A stretch of 64,000 bases of DNA from Manihot esculenta (taxonomy: Eukaryota; Streptophyta; Magnoliopsida; Malpighiales; Euphorbiaceae). Both the position numbers and the translations under genes were made by a program. The notes beneath the pieces were generated by a model. That model did not search any database, was not told the DNA's origin, and saw nothing but the letters and a program-made list of their open reading frames with translations. The stretch lies in the NCBI RefSeq assembly GCF_001659605.2, contig NC_035161.2:7097290-7161289 (forward strand). The letters run 5' to 3'. This document shows positions 11,607-21,505 of the stretch, one piece after another; the first letter of the stretch is position 1; each line of letters begins with the position of its first letter.

Positions 11607-13323
11607 TGTAACGACCCGAAAATCGGACCGCTACCGGCGCTAGGATCCAGATCGGCTTAAGGCTGCCGGGACCCGTAGCAAGCCTGACATAACCTGAAAA
11701 CCTGTATAATCCCATACATGATCAACAACATGCATAAAAATTTAAACTTTTCTTTCATCATCCAACTCAACCTGAACATACATGCATAACCATAATCATG
11801 ACCCCTCTGTGGGATCTCAACAATGCCCCAACGGCGATACAACATGAGATGAGTTGGTTTAAACATAAACATTATAAAACAATTTCTATAGATCATGTCT
11901 CAAAGGGATTACAATACTCACAGAGTCAAGCACATCTATAACCTCAATAAAAAACATACTGTAATCTCATACATTACATCATAATACATTTGTCATGTCC
12001 ACAATCTATCTATTACATAGTCATACTTCAAAACTCTGGCTAACCTTCTGGTCTACCCTGTACCTGCACATCTGGGGTTAGGGGAGAGGGGTGAGCTACA
12101 AAGCCCAGTGAGCAGAATAGTAGAAAACAATATATTAAAATTTCATGCTTTCATGGAATGCAACACAACACAACAAATCACATCTCGGATGGTATTGTCA
12201 CCTATAGTCCTCTACTTAGGTCCAACTGTGCCGGGACGTAGAATGGGTCAACCGGTCTTTCCCTTATCATAACATATCATATGGACCAACTGTGCCAGGG
12301 ACGTAGAATGGGTACAACCTGGACTTTCTCTTACATCGTGCCAGGGACGTAGAATGGGTACAACCTGGACTTCCATACCATATCATGCCATAACATCATC
12401 ATATCATATGAGGACTAAAGGGTCATCCAATAACCAATCCACATCAACATCAAAATCATAAATGCAATGCAACATATTCGTGAATACTAATGCAAACAAC
12501 CTACTATATCTCATGGCATTCATGATGCATGGATCATGCTCAAAATTCATATTTCATCTAGTTTAAAAACTTAAGGTTTATTCCACTCACCTCTGGCTAG
12601 CTCTGACAAACTCTGTAGCAGCTGGCTCACTGCTGGGGTCCTCGGTTCCTCGGGTCCGAACCTACACGGATGGACTCCAATGAGGGACCAAACGTACATA
12701 AACATAACTCTAATATACTCCCCAAAAACCCCCTAAAACATCATAAAACAACTACATAAAAACATGCAAGAAATGGCTGGGCAGGGCACTTTCGGCGGCA
12801 GGTTCGGCGGCCGAAAGTCCCTCCAGAGCCGAAAGTCAGGCAGGTTCGGCGGCACCTTCGGCGGCCGAAACTCCCAGACAGAGGCGAAACTCATGCATGT
12901 TCGGCGGCACCTTCGGCGGCCGAAAGTCCCAGACAGAGACGAAAGTCTCTTTTCGGGGGCAACTTCGGCAGCCGAAAGGCCTGCCTCCCCAGCCATGTTC
13001 GGCGGCCGAAAGTGCCTTCGGCTGCCGAACCTGGTTTCTGCCAAAGGGCAGAAACTTGGCTCCTTTGTGCACATTCGCCTCCCGACTCTCAAATGATGCA
13101 TATAACTCAACCAAAACATGCATACAAGCTCCTAGGGGCCTCAAACAAACAAATACCCCAACTACAACACTTCAAGCATACTCAAACATGCCACATTGTT
13201 CAAAAATCACATAAAACCTAACATTTGCTTAAAAACTCATACAACCCTATACATGCCATTCTACCCTATAAAATCACTTAAAACTTACTTAAAACATGCA
13301 TTGAGCTTAAGATCGGCTCTTAC
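11344..13323 (-). other. Predicted leader intron of E2
   Basis: The donor AAGAG|GTAAGA in the LTR at 13323 and the acceptor TTTTCAG at 11344 bracket 1980 bases. They cover the distal LTR and the primer binding site. Equivalent sites occur at the same places in E3, E4 and E5. This is inference from splice-site consensus and conservation. Confidence 0.45.
11590..11603 (-). other. E2 primer binding site (initiator Met tRNA)
   Basis: The minus strand reads TGGTGTCAGAGCCC starting three bases inside the LTR end. This matches the complement of the plant initiator tRNA-Met 3' end (TGGTATCAGAGCC) with one mismatch; E3, E4 and E5 match perfectly. Confidence 0.85.
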
Positions 13324-13919
13324 CTCTTGAAGATCGAGAGAGAGACGACCTAAACTTGGAGATCCAAGAAAATGAGCTCCTGAGTTCCCAAAGCTCCAAA
13401 ACTTGTTTCAAAAGTTCAAAACCTTCAATGCAAGCTTAAAACTCAAGAAAAATGGTGGGGATTTGGAGGAAAAACACTAGATCTGGGGAGAGGGAGGTCG
13501 GAGGCTAGCTATGGCCGAAAATGGGAGAAAGCTCGCCCATTTCGGCTAAGTGACCCTTTTATAGTGGCTGGCCAGGCCACGTTCGGGGGCCGAAAGTGCT
13601 TCCGCATGCATGCCATGTTCGGCGGCCGAACTTGACTTTCGGCGGCCGAACCTGAACTTCCCTCACTCATGCTTTCGGGGGCCTAACGTGCCTCCAAAAC
13701 GCATGCATGTTCGGCGGCCGAACTTGACTTTCGGCGGCCGAACCTGGGTTTTCCTCCAAAGACTTTTCATGCAAAACTCATTAAATTTCCATACTTAAAA
13801 CCATGAAATACCTTAAAACATTTTATGAAAACATGTTTCTACCCTACTAGAGGCTTCCGACATCCGAGATTCCACCGGACGGTAGGAATTCCGATACCGG
13901 AGTCTAGCCGGGTATTACA
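11607..13919 (-). repeat. E2 5' LTR (shared with E2')
   Basis: A 2313-bp LTR with its TATA box (TATAAAAG) at 13556-13563 on the minus strand. A splice donor-like GAG|GTAAGAGCC starts its intron side at 13323. GCC-box-like hairpin motifs cluster at 13580-13745 and 12785-13030. It is also the 3' LTR of the truncated E2' copy, because a polypurine tract and the end of a second pol gene abut its other side at 13920. Confidence 0.92.
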
Positions 13920-16546
13920 TTCTCCCCCCCTTAAGAACATTCGTCCCCGAATGTACCTCAACTAGCACACATAGCATGGCATAAAACACAACATACATAC
14001 ATGGCACATAAACACAAAGAGATCTAACCTTAAAAGAGATGAGGGTACTGCTGGAGCATAGACTCCCGTGTCTCCCAAGTGCATTCCTCCAAATTGTGGT
14101 GGTTCCACAGGACTTTCACCATCGGGATTTCCTTGTTTCTTAACTTTCTGATCTGGGTGTCTATGATCCGTACTGGCTGTTCAACATAGGTGAGATCCTC
14201 TTGGACCTCCACATCAGGCTCACTAAGAACCTTGCTCGGATCTGACACAAACTTCCTCAACATTGAAACATGGAAAACCGGATGGATTCTTTCCATTGAA
14301 GCAGGTAAATCCAGCTTGTACGACACATTCCCAATCTTTTGCAAGATTTCAAAGGGTCCGATGTATCGTGGGGCTAGTTTACCTTTCTTCCCGAAGCGAA
14401 CCACTCCCTTCATTGGAGACACCTTGAGCAATACCAGATCCCCCTCCTGAAACTCTAACTGTCTCCTGCGGACGTCTGCATAGCTCTTCTGTCTGCTGGC
14501 AGCAGTCTTGATTCTCTCTCTGATTATGGGTACCACCCTGCTGGTGATCTCTACTAGCCCAGGCCCTGCCAAGGCCTTTTCTCCAACTTCTTCCCAGCAA
14601 ACAGGTGATCTGCACTTCCTTCCGTACAAAGCTTCATATGGAGCCATCCCGATGCTAGCATGATGGCTGTTGTTGTAGGTAAACTCCACCAAAGGTAGAT
14701 GCTGCTTCCAAGAACCGCCAAAGTCCAGCACACACATTCTGAGCATATCCTCGATAGTCTGGATGGTCCTTTCTGACTGTCCGTCAGTCTGGGGGTGGAA
14801 GGCAGTACTGAAATCCAGCCTAGTACCCATGGCATTCTGCAGACTCCGCCAAAACCTGGAGGTGAACTGGGGCCCTCTGTCCGACACTATCGAAACCGGA
14901 ACCCCATGCAGCCTGACGATCTCATCCACATATACCTGCGCCAACTTGTCCACAGAGTAGCCACTCCTGACAGGGATGAAGTGAGCAGCTTTGGTGAGTC
15001 TGTCCACAATCACCCATATGGAGTCCACTCTGTTGGACGCTGCCGGTAACCCCACTACGAAGTCCATAGCTATATTCTCCCATTTCCACTCTGGAATAGG
15101 TAGCGGGTTAAGCATTCCAGCCGGCTTCTGATGTTCCAGCTTCACCCTCTGACACACTTCGCAGGCTGACACAAACTGTGCCACTTCTTTCTTCATAGCT
15201 GGCCACCAATAAACCTTCTTTAGATCTTGATACATCTTGGTGGCCCCGGGGTGAATGCTGTATCTTGCATTATGAGCCTCTCTCATAATGTCTCCTTTTA
15301 GCCCAATGTCATCTGGTACACATAGTCTGCTCCCATAGCGGAGGATCCCCTTGCTGTCAAATCTGAACTCACTGTCATTGCCTGACTGAACAGTCCTGGC
15401 AATCTTTACTAACTCCGGGTCCTCATGCTGTTTCTGGGCCACCTGCTCCAGAAACACGGGTGCCACTCTCATCTGGGCCACCAAGGCACCTGTACCAGAC
15501 AACTCCATCTGTAGACCTTCCTCAATAAGCTTGTAGAGCTCCTTCACCACTGGCCTCCTCTCTGCCGATATGTGGGATAAACTGCCTAGTGACTTCCGGC
15601 TTAGGGCGTCTGCCACGACATTCGCCTTACCCGGATGATACTGAATCTTGCAATCATAGTCACTCAGCAACTCTACCCATCTCCTCTGTCTCAAATTCAA
15701 ATCTCTTTGACTCAGGATGTACTGCAGGCTTTTATGATCTGTGAAGATCTCACATTTTACCCCATAGAGGTAGTGCCTCCACATCTTGAGTGCAAAGATT
15801 ACTGCTGCCATCTCTAGGTCATGCGTGGGGTAATTCAACTCATGCTTCTTCAGCTGCCTAGAAGCATAAGCGATCACCCTCTCATTCTGCATCAGTACAC
15901 AACCCAGTCCCACACGGGACGCATCACAAAAGACCGTAAAGTCCTCATCACTAGATGGCAGAGCTAAAACTGGTGCTGAAGTCAACCTCTTCTTAAGCTC
16001 TTCAAAACTCTCCTCGCACTGGTCGGTCCACAGAAACTTCTGATTCTTCCTGGTTAGTCTGGTCAGAGGAGCTGCTATCTTTGAGAAGTCCTGAACGAAC
16101 CTCCTGTAGTAACCTGCCAAACCCAAGAAACTTCTAATCTCTGTCACTGAAGTGGGTCTAGGCCAGTTAGCCACAGTTTCTGTCTTCTTGGGGTCTACCT
16201 CAATACCATTCTCTGACACTACATGCCCCAAGAACGAAATGCTCCTCAGCCAGAACTCACATTTAGAGAACTTGGCGTACAAGCCATGTTCCCTCAAAGT
16301 CTGCAAGACCAACCGCAGATGATGGGCATGCTCCTCTGCATTCCTGGAATACACTAAGATATCATCTATGAAGACAATAACAAAGTGATCCAGGTATTGA
16401 CTAAATACTCTGTTCATGAGATCCATGAATGCTGCAGGGGCGTTTGTTAACCTGAACGACATTACAAGGAACTCAAAATGCCCATATCTGGTCCTGAAAG
16501 CTGTCTTTGGCACGTCTTCATCCCTTATCCTTAGCTGATGGTACCC
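13920..16546 (-). mobile_element. E2': truncated second internal region in tandem with E2
   Basis: Directly beyond the E2 5' LTR lies another polypurine tract (13920-13932) and the 3' half of a nearly identical pol gene, giving LTR-internal-LTR-internal. This tandem arrangement usually comes from unequal recombination between LTRs. The copy ends abruptly in RT at about 16546, where it joins the plus-strand E1 LTR at a shared GTACCC (16541-16546). Its gag, protease, leader and outer LTR are missing. Confidence 0.88.
14030..16546 (-). pseudogene. E2' partial Pol (RT to chromodomain)
   Basis: The frame stays open from the deletion point in RT ([10 protein letters not shown], about 16541) through the RT active site FIDDILVYS, RNase H, integrase and chromodomain to the stop at 14030. 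It has no own start codon or N-terminal domains. It differs from E2 at only a few residues, for example SFR for PFG just before the TNAPAAF motif of RT, and R for K near AASRQKSY. It is a fragment and cannot be expressed as a functional polyprotein. Confidence 0.9.
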
Positions 16547-17092
16547 ATTCTACGCCCCTGGCACAGTTGGTCCATGTAGGGGACTATTGGTGACAAATTC
16601 ATCCTTGATGTGATTAGCTGTGATGTGATGCATTTCATGTTATCATATGTTTTAAATGTTTTACTATTCTGCTCACTGGGCTCTTGTAGCTCACCCCTCT
16701 CCCTTAACCCCCAGGCTTGCAGGTACAGGGTAGACCAGGAGGTCAGCAAGAGTAAAGAAGTCCTTGTTTTGTAATAGATAGAAAGTGGACATGACAAATT
16801 ATGTAATGATTTAATGTTATGTTTAGCCATGTTATGTAATGATGATATTAAGGTTTAGAAGTGTGCTTGACCATAGTCTGTTGTAATCCCTTTTGTTATA
16901 TACATGATCTTGATGTCTATTGATGTTTATGTTTTACCAACTCAACTTCTGATGTATCGCCCATTAGGGCAAATGATGAGATCCCATTGAGGGATTAATG
17001 TTTAAGTTATGCTATGTTTAGTGCATGCACAGGTTGAGTTTGGTGTATGATGAAAAGAAAAGTTTTAATTTTTATGTATGATTGTTGATCAT
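16547..17092 (+). mobile_element. E1 3' LTR, second piece
   Basis: Plus-strand LTR sequence resumes with CATTCTACGCCCCTGGCAC. It is colinear with the reverse complement of E2 LTR sequence past the TGTGCCAGGGACGTAGAATG repeats. It runs to TGATCAT at 17092, where E3 is inserted. The final 113 bases of the same LTR lie beyond E3, ending at 27195. Confidence 0.85.
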
Positions 17093-19602
17093 TGTAATAC
17101 CCGGCTAGATTCCGGCATCAGAATCCCTACCTTCCGGCGGAATCTCCATTGGAATATGGAATTTTGATGATACCAGAGTCTTCTAGAGGGGTAAAATGTG
17201 ATTTCTAAAATGGTTTTTAGTGATTTCATGGTTTTAAATGAAAAAGAAGTGAGTTTTGAAAAGAAAAGACCAAGGAGGTTTTTACCAGGTTCGGCCGCCG
17301 AAAGTGGAGTTCGGCCGCCGAACATGAGTTGGTTTTGGGGGCGCTTTTGGCCTCCGAAAGCTATGTTTGAACAAACCAGGTTCGGCCACCGAACCTTAAG
17401 TTCGGCCGCCGAACATGGGGGTGTTTTGCATGCATGTTAGGCCGCCGAAGGAGGTTTGGCTGGCCACCTATAAAAGCCCCTCAGACCGAAAATGGGCGAG
17501 ATTTCTCCCCATTCTCGAGCTCAGGTGTGTTCATGTCCTCCTTTGGTCATTTTCATGTTTTCTCTTCATCTCCTTCATATTTTTATGAGTTCCATGGTTG
17601 TTTTGAAGAGTTTTCAAGCTTAGATCAAAGTTTTGGGAGCTTGGAGACCCAAGGAGTAGTTTCCTCCCATCTCCAAGTTAGAGCTCGCACAAACCCTCGA
17701 TCTTCAAGAGGTAAGTGTGGATCTATGCTTTTCCTTACATTTCATGAAGTTTTAAGTGAGTTTTAAGAGGTTTTGATGGTTGATTATGGGTAGATATGCA
17801 TGTTAGGGTTTATGTGGGTTTTATGCCCAATGTATGATAATGTATGTTCATGTGATGTTTGTGTTGGGGTTTAGGTCAGTTTTCAAGCCCCTTGAGCTTA
17901 TGGGAGAGAGTATGCATGATTGGGAAAGAGTATGTGAGGCTTGGTTTGTTTTGGTGGTTTTGGCCTATGTGGGTCATAAACTATCTATGTATGCTTTAGA
18001 TGTTGTTTTTGGGAGTTTAAGCTTGTTTGAGCTCCTTTGTGCATGGTTAAGGATGTATGCATGTGTTTGAGAAGTTGGGTGCTTGTTTTGGGGTGTATGG
18101 AAGGTTTGGGATGCTTGAAATGCACAAAGGCTGAGTTCTGGATGAACTCAGGTTCGGCCGCCGAAGGTGGTTTCGGCCGCCGAACCTGCCTGAGGATGCA
18201 GGGATTGGCCGCCTAACCTTGCCCCCGAAAGTTGAGTTTTGGCTTGAAAGCAGACTTTCGGCCGCCGAAGGTAATGTTCGGCCGCCGAAAGTGCCTGACT
18301 TTCGTCTCTGGAGAGAGGGTTCGGCCGCCGAAGGTGCCGCCGAACCTGCCTGACTTTCGTCTCTGTCTGGGACTTTCGGCCGCCGAAGGTGCCGCCGAAA
18401 GTGCCCTGTCCAGCCTTTCCTTGAATGTTTTCTATGCATGTTTAAGTGATGCTTTAGGGGGTTTTTGGGTAGTTGTTTATGAGTTGTTTAGAGTATGTTT
18501 GGCACCTCACTGGGATCCACCTGTGTAGGATCGGACCCGAGGAACCAAGGTGTTTAGCAGTGTTAGCTGCCTGAGAGTTAGTCCAGAGCTAGCCAGAGGT
18601 GAGTGGAACTAACCCTTATGTTTTAAATCAAATGTTTTCAGCATGTTCAAGCATGTTCATGCATCATGAATACCATGTTATGCAATAGGTTGTTTGCATT
18701 AGAATTCACGAATATGATGCATTGCATAATACGATGACAATGATGTGGATGGATACTGGATGATCCTCTAGCCCTCAGTATGTTATGACATGATATGGAA
18801 TGATATGATATGGCATGTACGATATGATATGAGATGAGAAGTCCAGGTGTGGCCGTATCGGCCCTGGCATAGAGCATGAGAAGTCCAGGTGTGGCCGTAT
18901 CGCCCCTGGCATAGAGCATATGAAGTCCAGGCGTGGCCGTATCGCCCCTGGCATAGAGTATTGTTGACTTGTTATGGTACGAGATTGATATGTAGAGGGC
19001 TATTGGTGACAGATTCATCCTTGAGGTGATATATTTGTGATGTGATGCATTCCATGATAGCATATGTTAAAATGAACTGTTTTCTTTTATGGTTTCTGCT
19101 CACTGGGCTTTTTAGCTCACCCCTCTCCCCTAACCCCAGGTTTGCAGGGTCAGAGATAGTCAGGAGATCAGCAGGTTACGTCCATGGTCATGTTTATGTA
19201 ATAGAATAGTAGTGGACATGATGTAATGTAAGGTTATGTTTTGATGTAAAAAGAGTTGTATTGCATAATGATATTATGTTATATGTTCAGAGTTATAGTA
19301 TTGTGCTTGGCCCGAGTTGGATAATCCCTTTGTACATGAGTTTTATTTTATGTTGTTTCATATGATGGACCGAGTTTGACATAGGGTATGCTGACCCTAG
19401 GGGTTCTATGAGTTCAGTCATAGTGCATACACAGGTCAAACTGGTTAAAGGTAAAGTTTTAAATGTTTTATGGATATGTTTGATCATGTTTGGGATTATA
19501 CCAGCTGTACAGGATGCATAGTAGGCTTGCTACTGGTCCCGGCGGCCTTATGCCGATCTGGATCCTAGCGCCGGTAGCGGTCCGGATTTTCGGGTCGTTA
19601 CA
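17093..19602 (+). repeat. E3 5' LTR
   Basis: It runs from TGTAATACCCGGC to CGGGTCGTTACA. The TATA box is at 17469-17476, preceded by GCC-box-like hairpin motifs (17287-17455); a second motif cluster lies at 18148-18400. A minisatellite near 18838-18960 has three units of about 57 bp with the core GTCCAGGTGTGGCCGTATCG. A strong splice donor, AGAG|GTAAGTGTGG, starts at 17711. Confidence 0.93.
17469..17476 (+). promoter_or_regulatory. LTR TATA box (E3)
   Basis: TATAAAAG about 375 bases into the LTR with hairpin motif copies just upstream. Transcription would start some 30 bases downstream; this is inferred from the consensus. Confidence 0.6.
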
Positions 19603-19865
19603 GAATGGTATCAGAGCCCTAGGTTCACATGGTCGGACCTATAGTGTGTCGGGCTCATAAAGGTTATAGTAGGGCAAGCACAATAGGAAGATCATGTCCA
19701 CTAGGATAGGATATGGAGTCCTGTCTTGTATTATGATGTGAAATGCCATGATAATGAGCTTGTGCATTAATGCTATGATATGTATGTTATGTATGTGATG
19801 CAGGTTCATGTGTTTTCACATGAACCGTAAGATGCTAATGTTTATGTGCTATGTTATACTTTCAG
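17711..19865 (+). other. Predicted leader intron of E3
   Basis: Donor AGAG|GTAAGT at 17711 and acceptor ACTTTCAG ending at 19865, 8 bases before the conserved gag ATG (19874). The 2155-base segment includes the primer binding site, so spliced RNA could be translated but not reverse transcribed. In E3 an ATG at 17533 opens a frame of 59 codons that would join gag in frame after splicing. Confidence 0.45.
19606..19619 (+). other. E3 primer binding site (initiator Met tRNA)
   Basis: TGGTATCAGAGCCC, three bases after the LTR end. It is a perfect complement of the plant initiator tRNA-Met 3' end. Confidence 0.9.
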
Positions 19866-19873
19866 AAGTCAAG

Positions 19874-21505
19874 ATGAGAGGAACTCGTCGATCTGCTAGA
19901 TTGACTGGAGCTCCGCCAGAGAATGAGGGCATGGATGCCCATTCCCCTGCTCTGCAGAGGGCAAGATCTTGTAGGACGATCAGGGAAAGTACAGCAAGGG
20001 ACCCTAGAAGGTCTTTTGATGTAGGTCGGAGGAGATCAGTTCATGAAGGTATGTCAGCGGATGTGATGGAAACAGAGGAGGATAACCAGAGAAGAGATAG
20101 TAGTTTGGGCATGAGTATGTCAGTAGAGGATATGGGAGAGTCCCAAGGAGGCACTCACGCCTCGGGCTTTGTTCCACCACAGTATCCACCCTACCCGCAA
20201 GGGCCAGGGTATCCGATGGGAGGTACATCAGATTTCTTTAGCCATAATCCATATCCCACCTTTATGCCCTATCCTCCCTTTTACCCACAGTACCCCATGT
20301 TTTCGTCCTCACCCTTTTTCCCAGGTCCAGCAAACCCTAACCCAGGGGATGCTGCACCTCCTCCTCCACCAGCAGAACCAATAGTCCCTGATGTCCGGAT
20401 ACCCAAACCTGGTTCATCAGTTGGGGGTAAAGTAAAGATGACAGATTACCTCAAGTTGGATGCCCCCAAGTTCGAAGCAGACGATGACCCTTTTGAGTAT
20501 CTCAGAACGGTAAAGATGATAACAGATGAGCTAGGAGCAAGTGACAGTAGAGCCATTCAGATGGCAGGGTTCATATTGAAATGCAAGAAGGCAAGGGAAT
20601 GGTTCAAAAACTATGTGGACCCAAGGTTGGAGAGCTTATCCTGGGAGCAGTTTGCCAATGAGTTTGCAGGATGGGCTTTTCCAGATAGTTTCAGAGAACT
20701 GAAGATGATTGAGTTTGAGCAGCTAAGGCAGACGGAAGAAATGAGCGTAGAGGAGTTTACGGACAGGTTCCTGGAGCTGTTGCCGTTTGCAGGACAAGGT
20801 CTTGACTCAGACCTGAAGAAGTCTAGGAGATATGTTATGAAGCTTCACTCCAGGTATTCCTCGTTGGTCCAATCAGCAGAAAGGGAGAGCTTCCATGCTA
20901 TAGTGGATATGGCACGGAGAATGGAGACTAGTGCCATTGTTCAAGGAACAGTTAAACAGTACGTGGCACAGTGTTCGGGTTCCAAACTCCCGGGGACAAG
21001 TGATGTTAATCTCTCCCCTCTGAGCGAGGCTGTCACAAAAAGTAAGAAGGGAGACAGAGGTCTCAGAAGATCAAAGAAGAACAAGTTCTGGAATCAGATA
21101 AAGTCTGGTCTGGGATTAGGAGGTGGCTCGAGCTCAGGCACGGAGGTTGCAGAGTGTACGAGGTGCAGTAGGCCGCACAAGGGAGTCTGTCGGTTTGGGA
21201 CTACAGCATGTTACAGATGCGGCCAGGAGGGGCACATAGCTCGAGAGTGCCCTAAGGCAGCTTTTATGACACCGTCCCATCAGACAACTCCAGGCAGTAT
21301 GGCACAGCCATCAGCTCCAGTCATGTTTCAGGGCAGTGGTAGAGGCGGAGGCAGGGGGACAGCCCCTTCTTCAGCAGGTTCCCGTGGGGAAGGTCCATCA
21401 GCTCCAGCGCGGATCTTCGCCATGACTCAACAGGAGGCTAACACATCGAACCCGATGGGATCAGGTAATCTCACTTTGGTATGTTCTGGTGTGTCTGTTT
21501 CATGA
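19874..21505 (+). CDS. E3 Gag (intact, fused to start of broken protease)
   Basis: An open frame of 543 residues from the conserved ATG ([11 protein letters not shown]). A further in-frame ATG exists at 19808, but the 22 extra residues are not matched in the other copies, so I prefer 19874. It has a proline/tyrosine-rich stretch (about residues 95-165), the Gag core domain with the family motif DYLKLDAPK and a basic linker. It also has CTRCSRPHKGVC followed by a canonical CCHC knuckle ([14 protein letters not shown]). Gag binds and packages the element RNA in cytoplasmic particles. The frame ends when a single-base deletion destroys the protease active-site region. Gag is clean while pol is not, suggesting it was kept or refreshed while pol decayed. 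Confidence 0.85.
   Translation: MRGTRRSARLTGAPPENEGMDAHSPALQRARSCRTIRESTARDPRRSFDVGRRRSVHEGMSADVMETEEDNQRRDSSLGMSMSVEDMGESQGGTHASGFVPPQYPPYPQGPGYPMGGTSDFFSHNPYPTFMPYPPFYPQYPMFSSSPFFPGPANPNPGDAAPPPPPAEPIVPDVRIPKPGSSVGGKVKMTDYLKLDAPKFEADDDPFEYLRTVKMITDELGASDSRAIQMAGFILKCKKAREWFKNYVDPRLESLSWEQFANEFAGWAFPDSFRELKMIEFEQLRQTEEMSVEEFTDRFLELLPFAGQGLDSDLKKSRRYVMKLHSRYSSLVQSAERESFHAIVDMARRMETSAIVQGTVKQYVAQCSGSKLPGTSDVNLSPLSEAVTKSKKGDRGLRRSKKNKFWNQIKSGLGLGGGSSSGTEVAECTRCSRPHKGVCRFGTTACYRCGQEGHIARECPKAAFMTPSHQTTPGSMAQPSAPVMFQGSGRGGGRGTAPSSAGSRGEGPSAPARIFAMTQQEANTSNPMGSGNLTLVCSGVSVS

Larger units (their letters stand above)
3933..13919 (-). mobile_element. E2: full-length Tekay-like Ty3/gypsy chromovirus
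   Basis: This complete element on the minus strand is 9987 bp long. Its two LTRs (3933-6245 and 11607-13919) are both exactly 2313 bp, with the usual TG...CA ends. The internal region has a polypurine tract, one long gag-pol frame and an initiator-Met tRNA primer site. I counted about 12-15 differences between its LTRs by eye, so insertion looks recent. It inserted into the LTR of E1 in the opposite orientation. No target duplication can be matched, because the upstream side (13920) runs straight into another internal region (E2') instead of host DNA. Confidence 0.93.

Noticed and set aside
13920..16546. E2' as an independent insertion
   Set aside because: It has no LTR or duplication of its own and shares the LTR at 11607-13919 in correct register with E2, so a tandem by recombination explains it better.
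18838..18960. Regularly spaced repeats in the LTR resembling a CRISPR array
   Set aside because: Units are directly tandem without unique spacers, lie in plant LTRs and are present at the same place in each LTR. They are a minisatellite.
19808..19873. Upstream in-frame ATG of E3 gag as the real start
   Set aside because: The 22 extra residues are not shared with E2, E4 or E5, while [11 protein letters not shown] after the ATG at 19874 is. The stretch also contains the likely splice acceptor.
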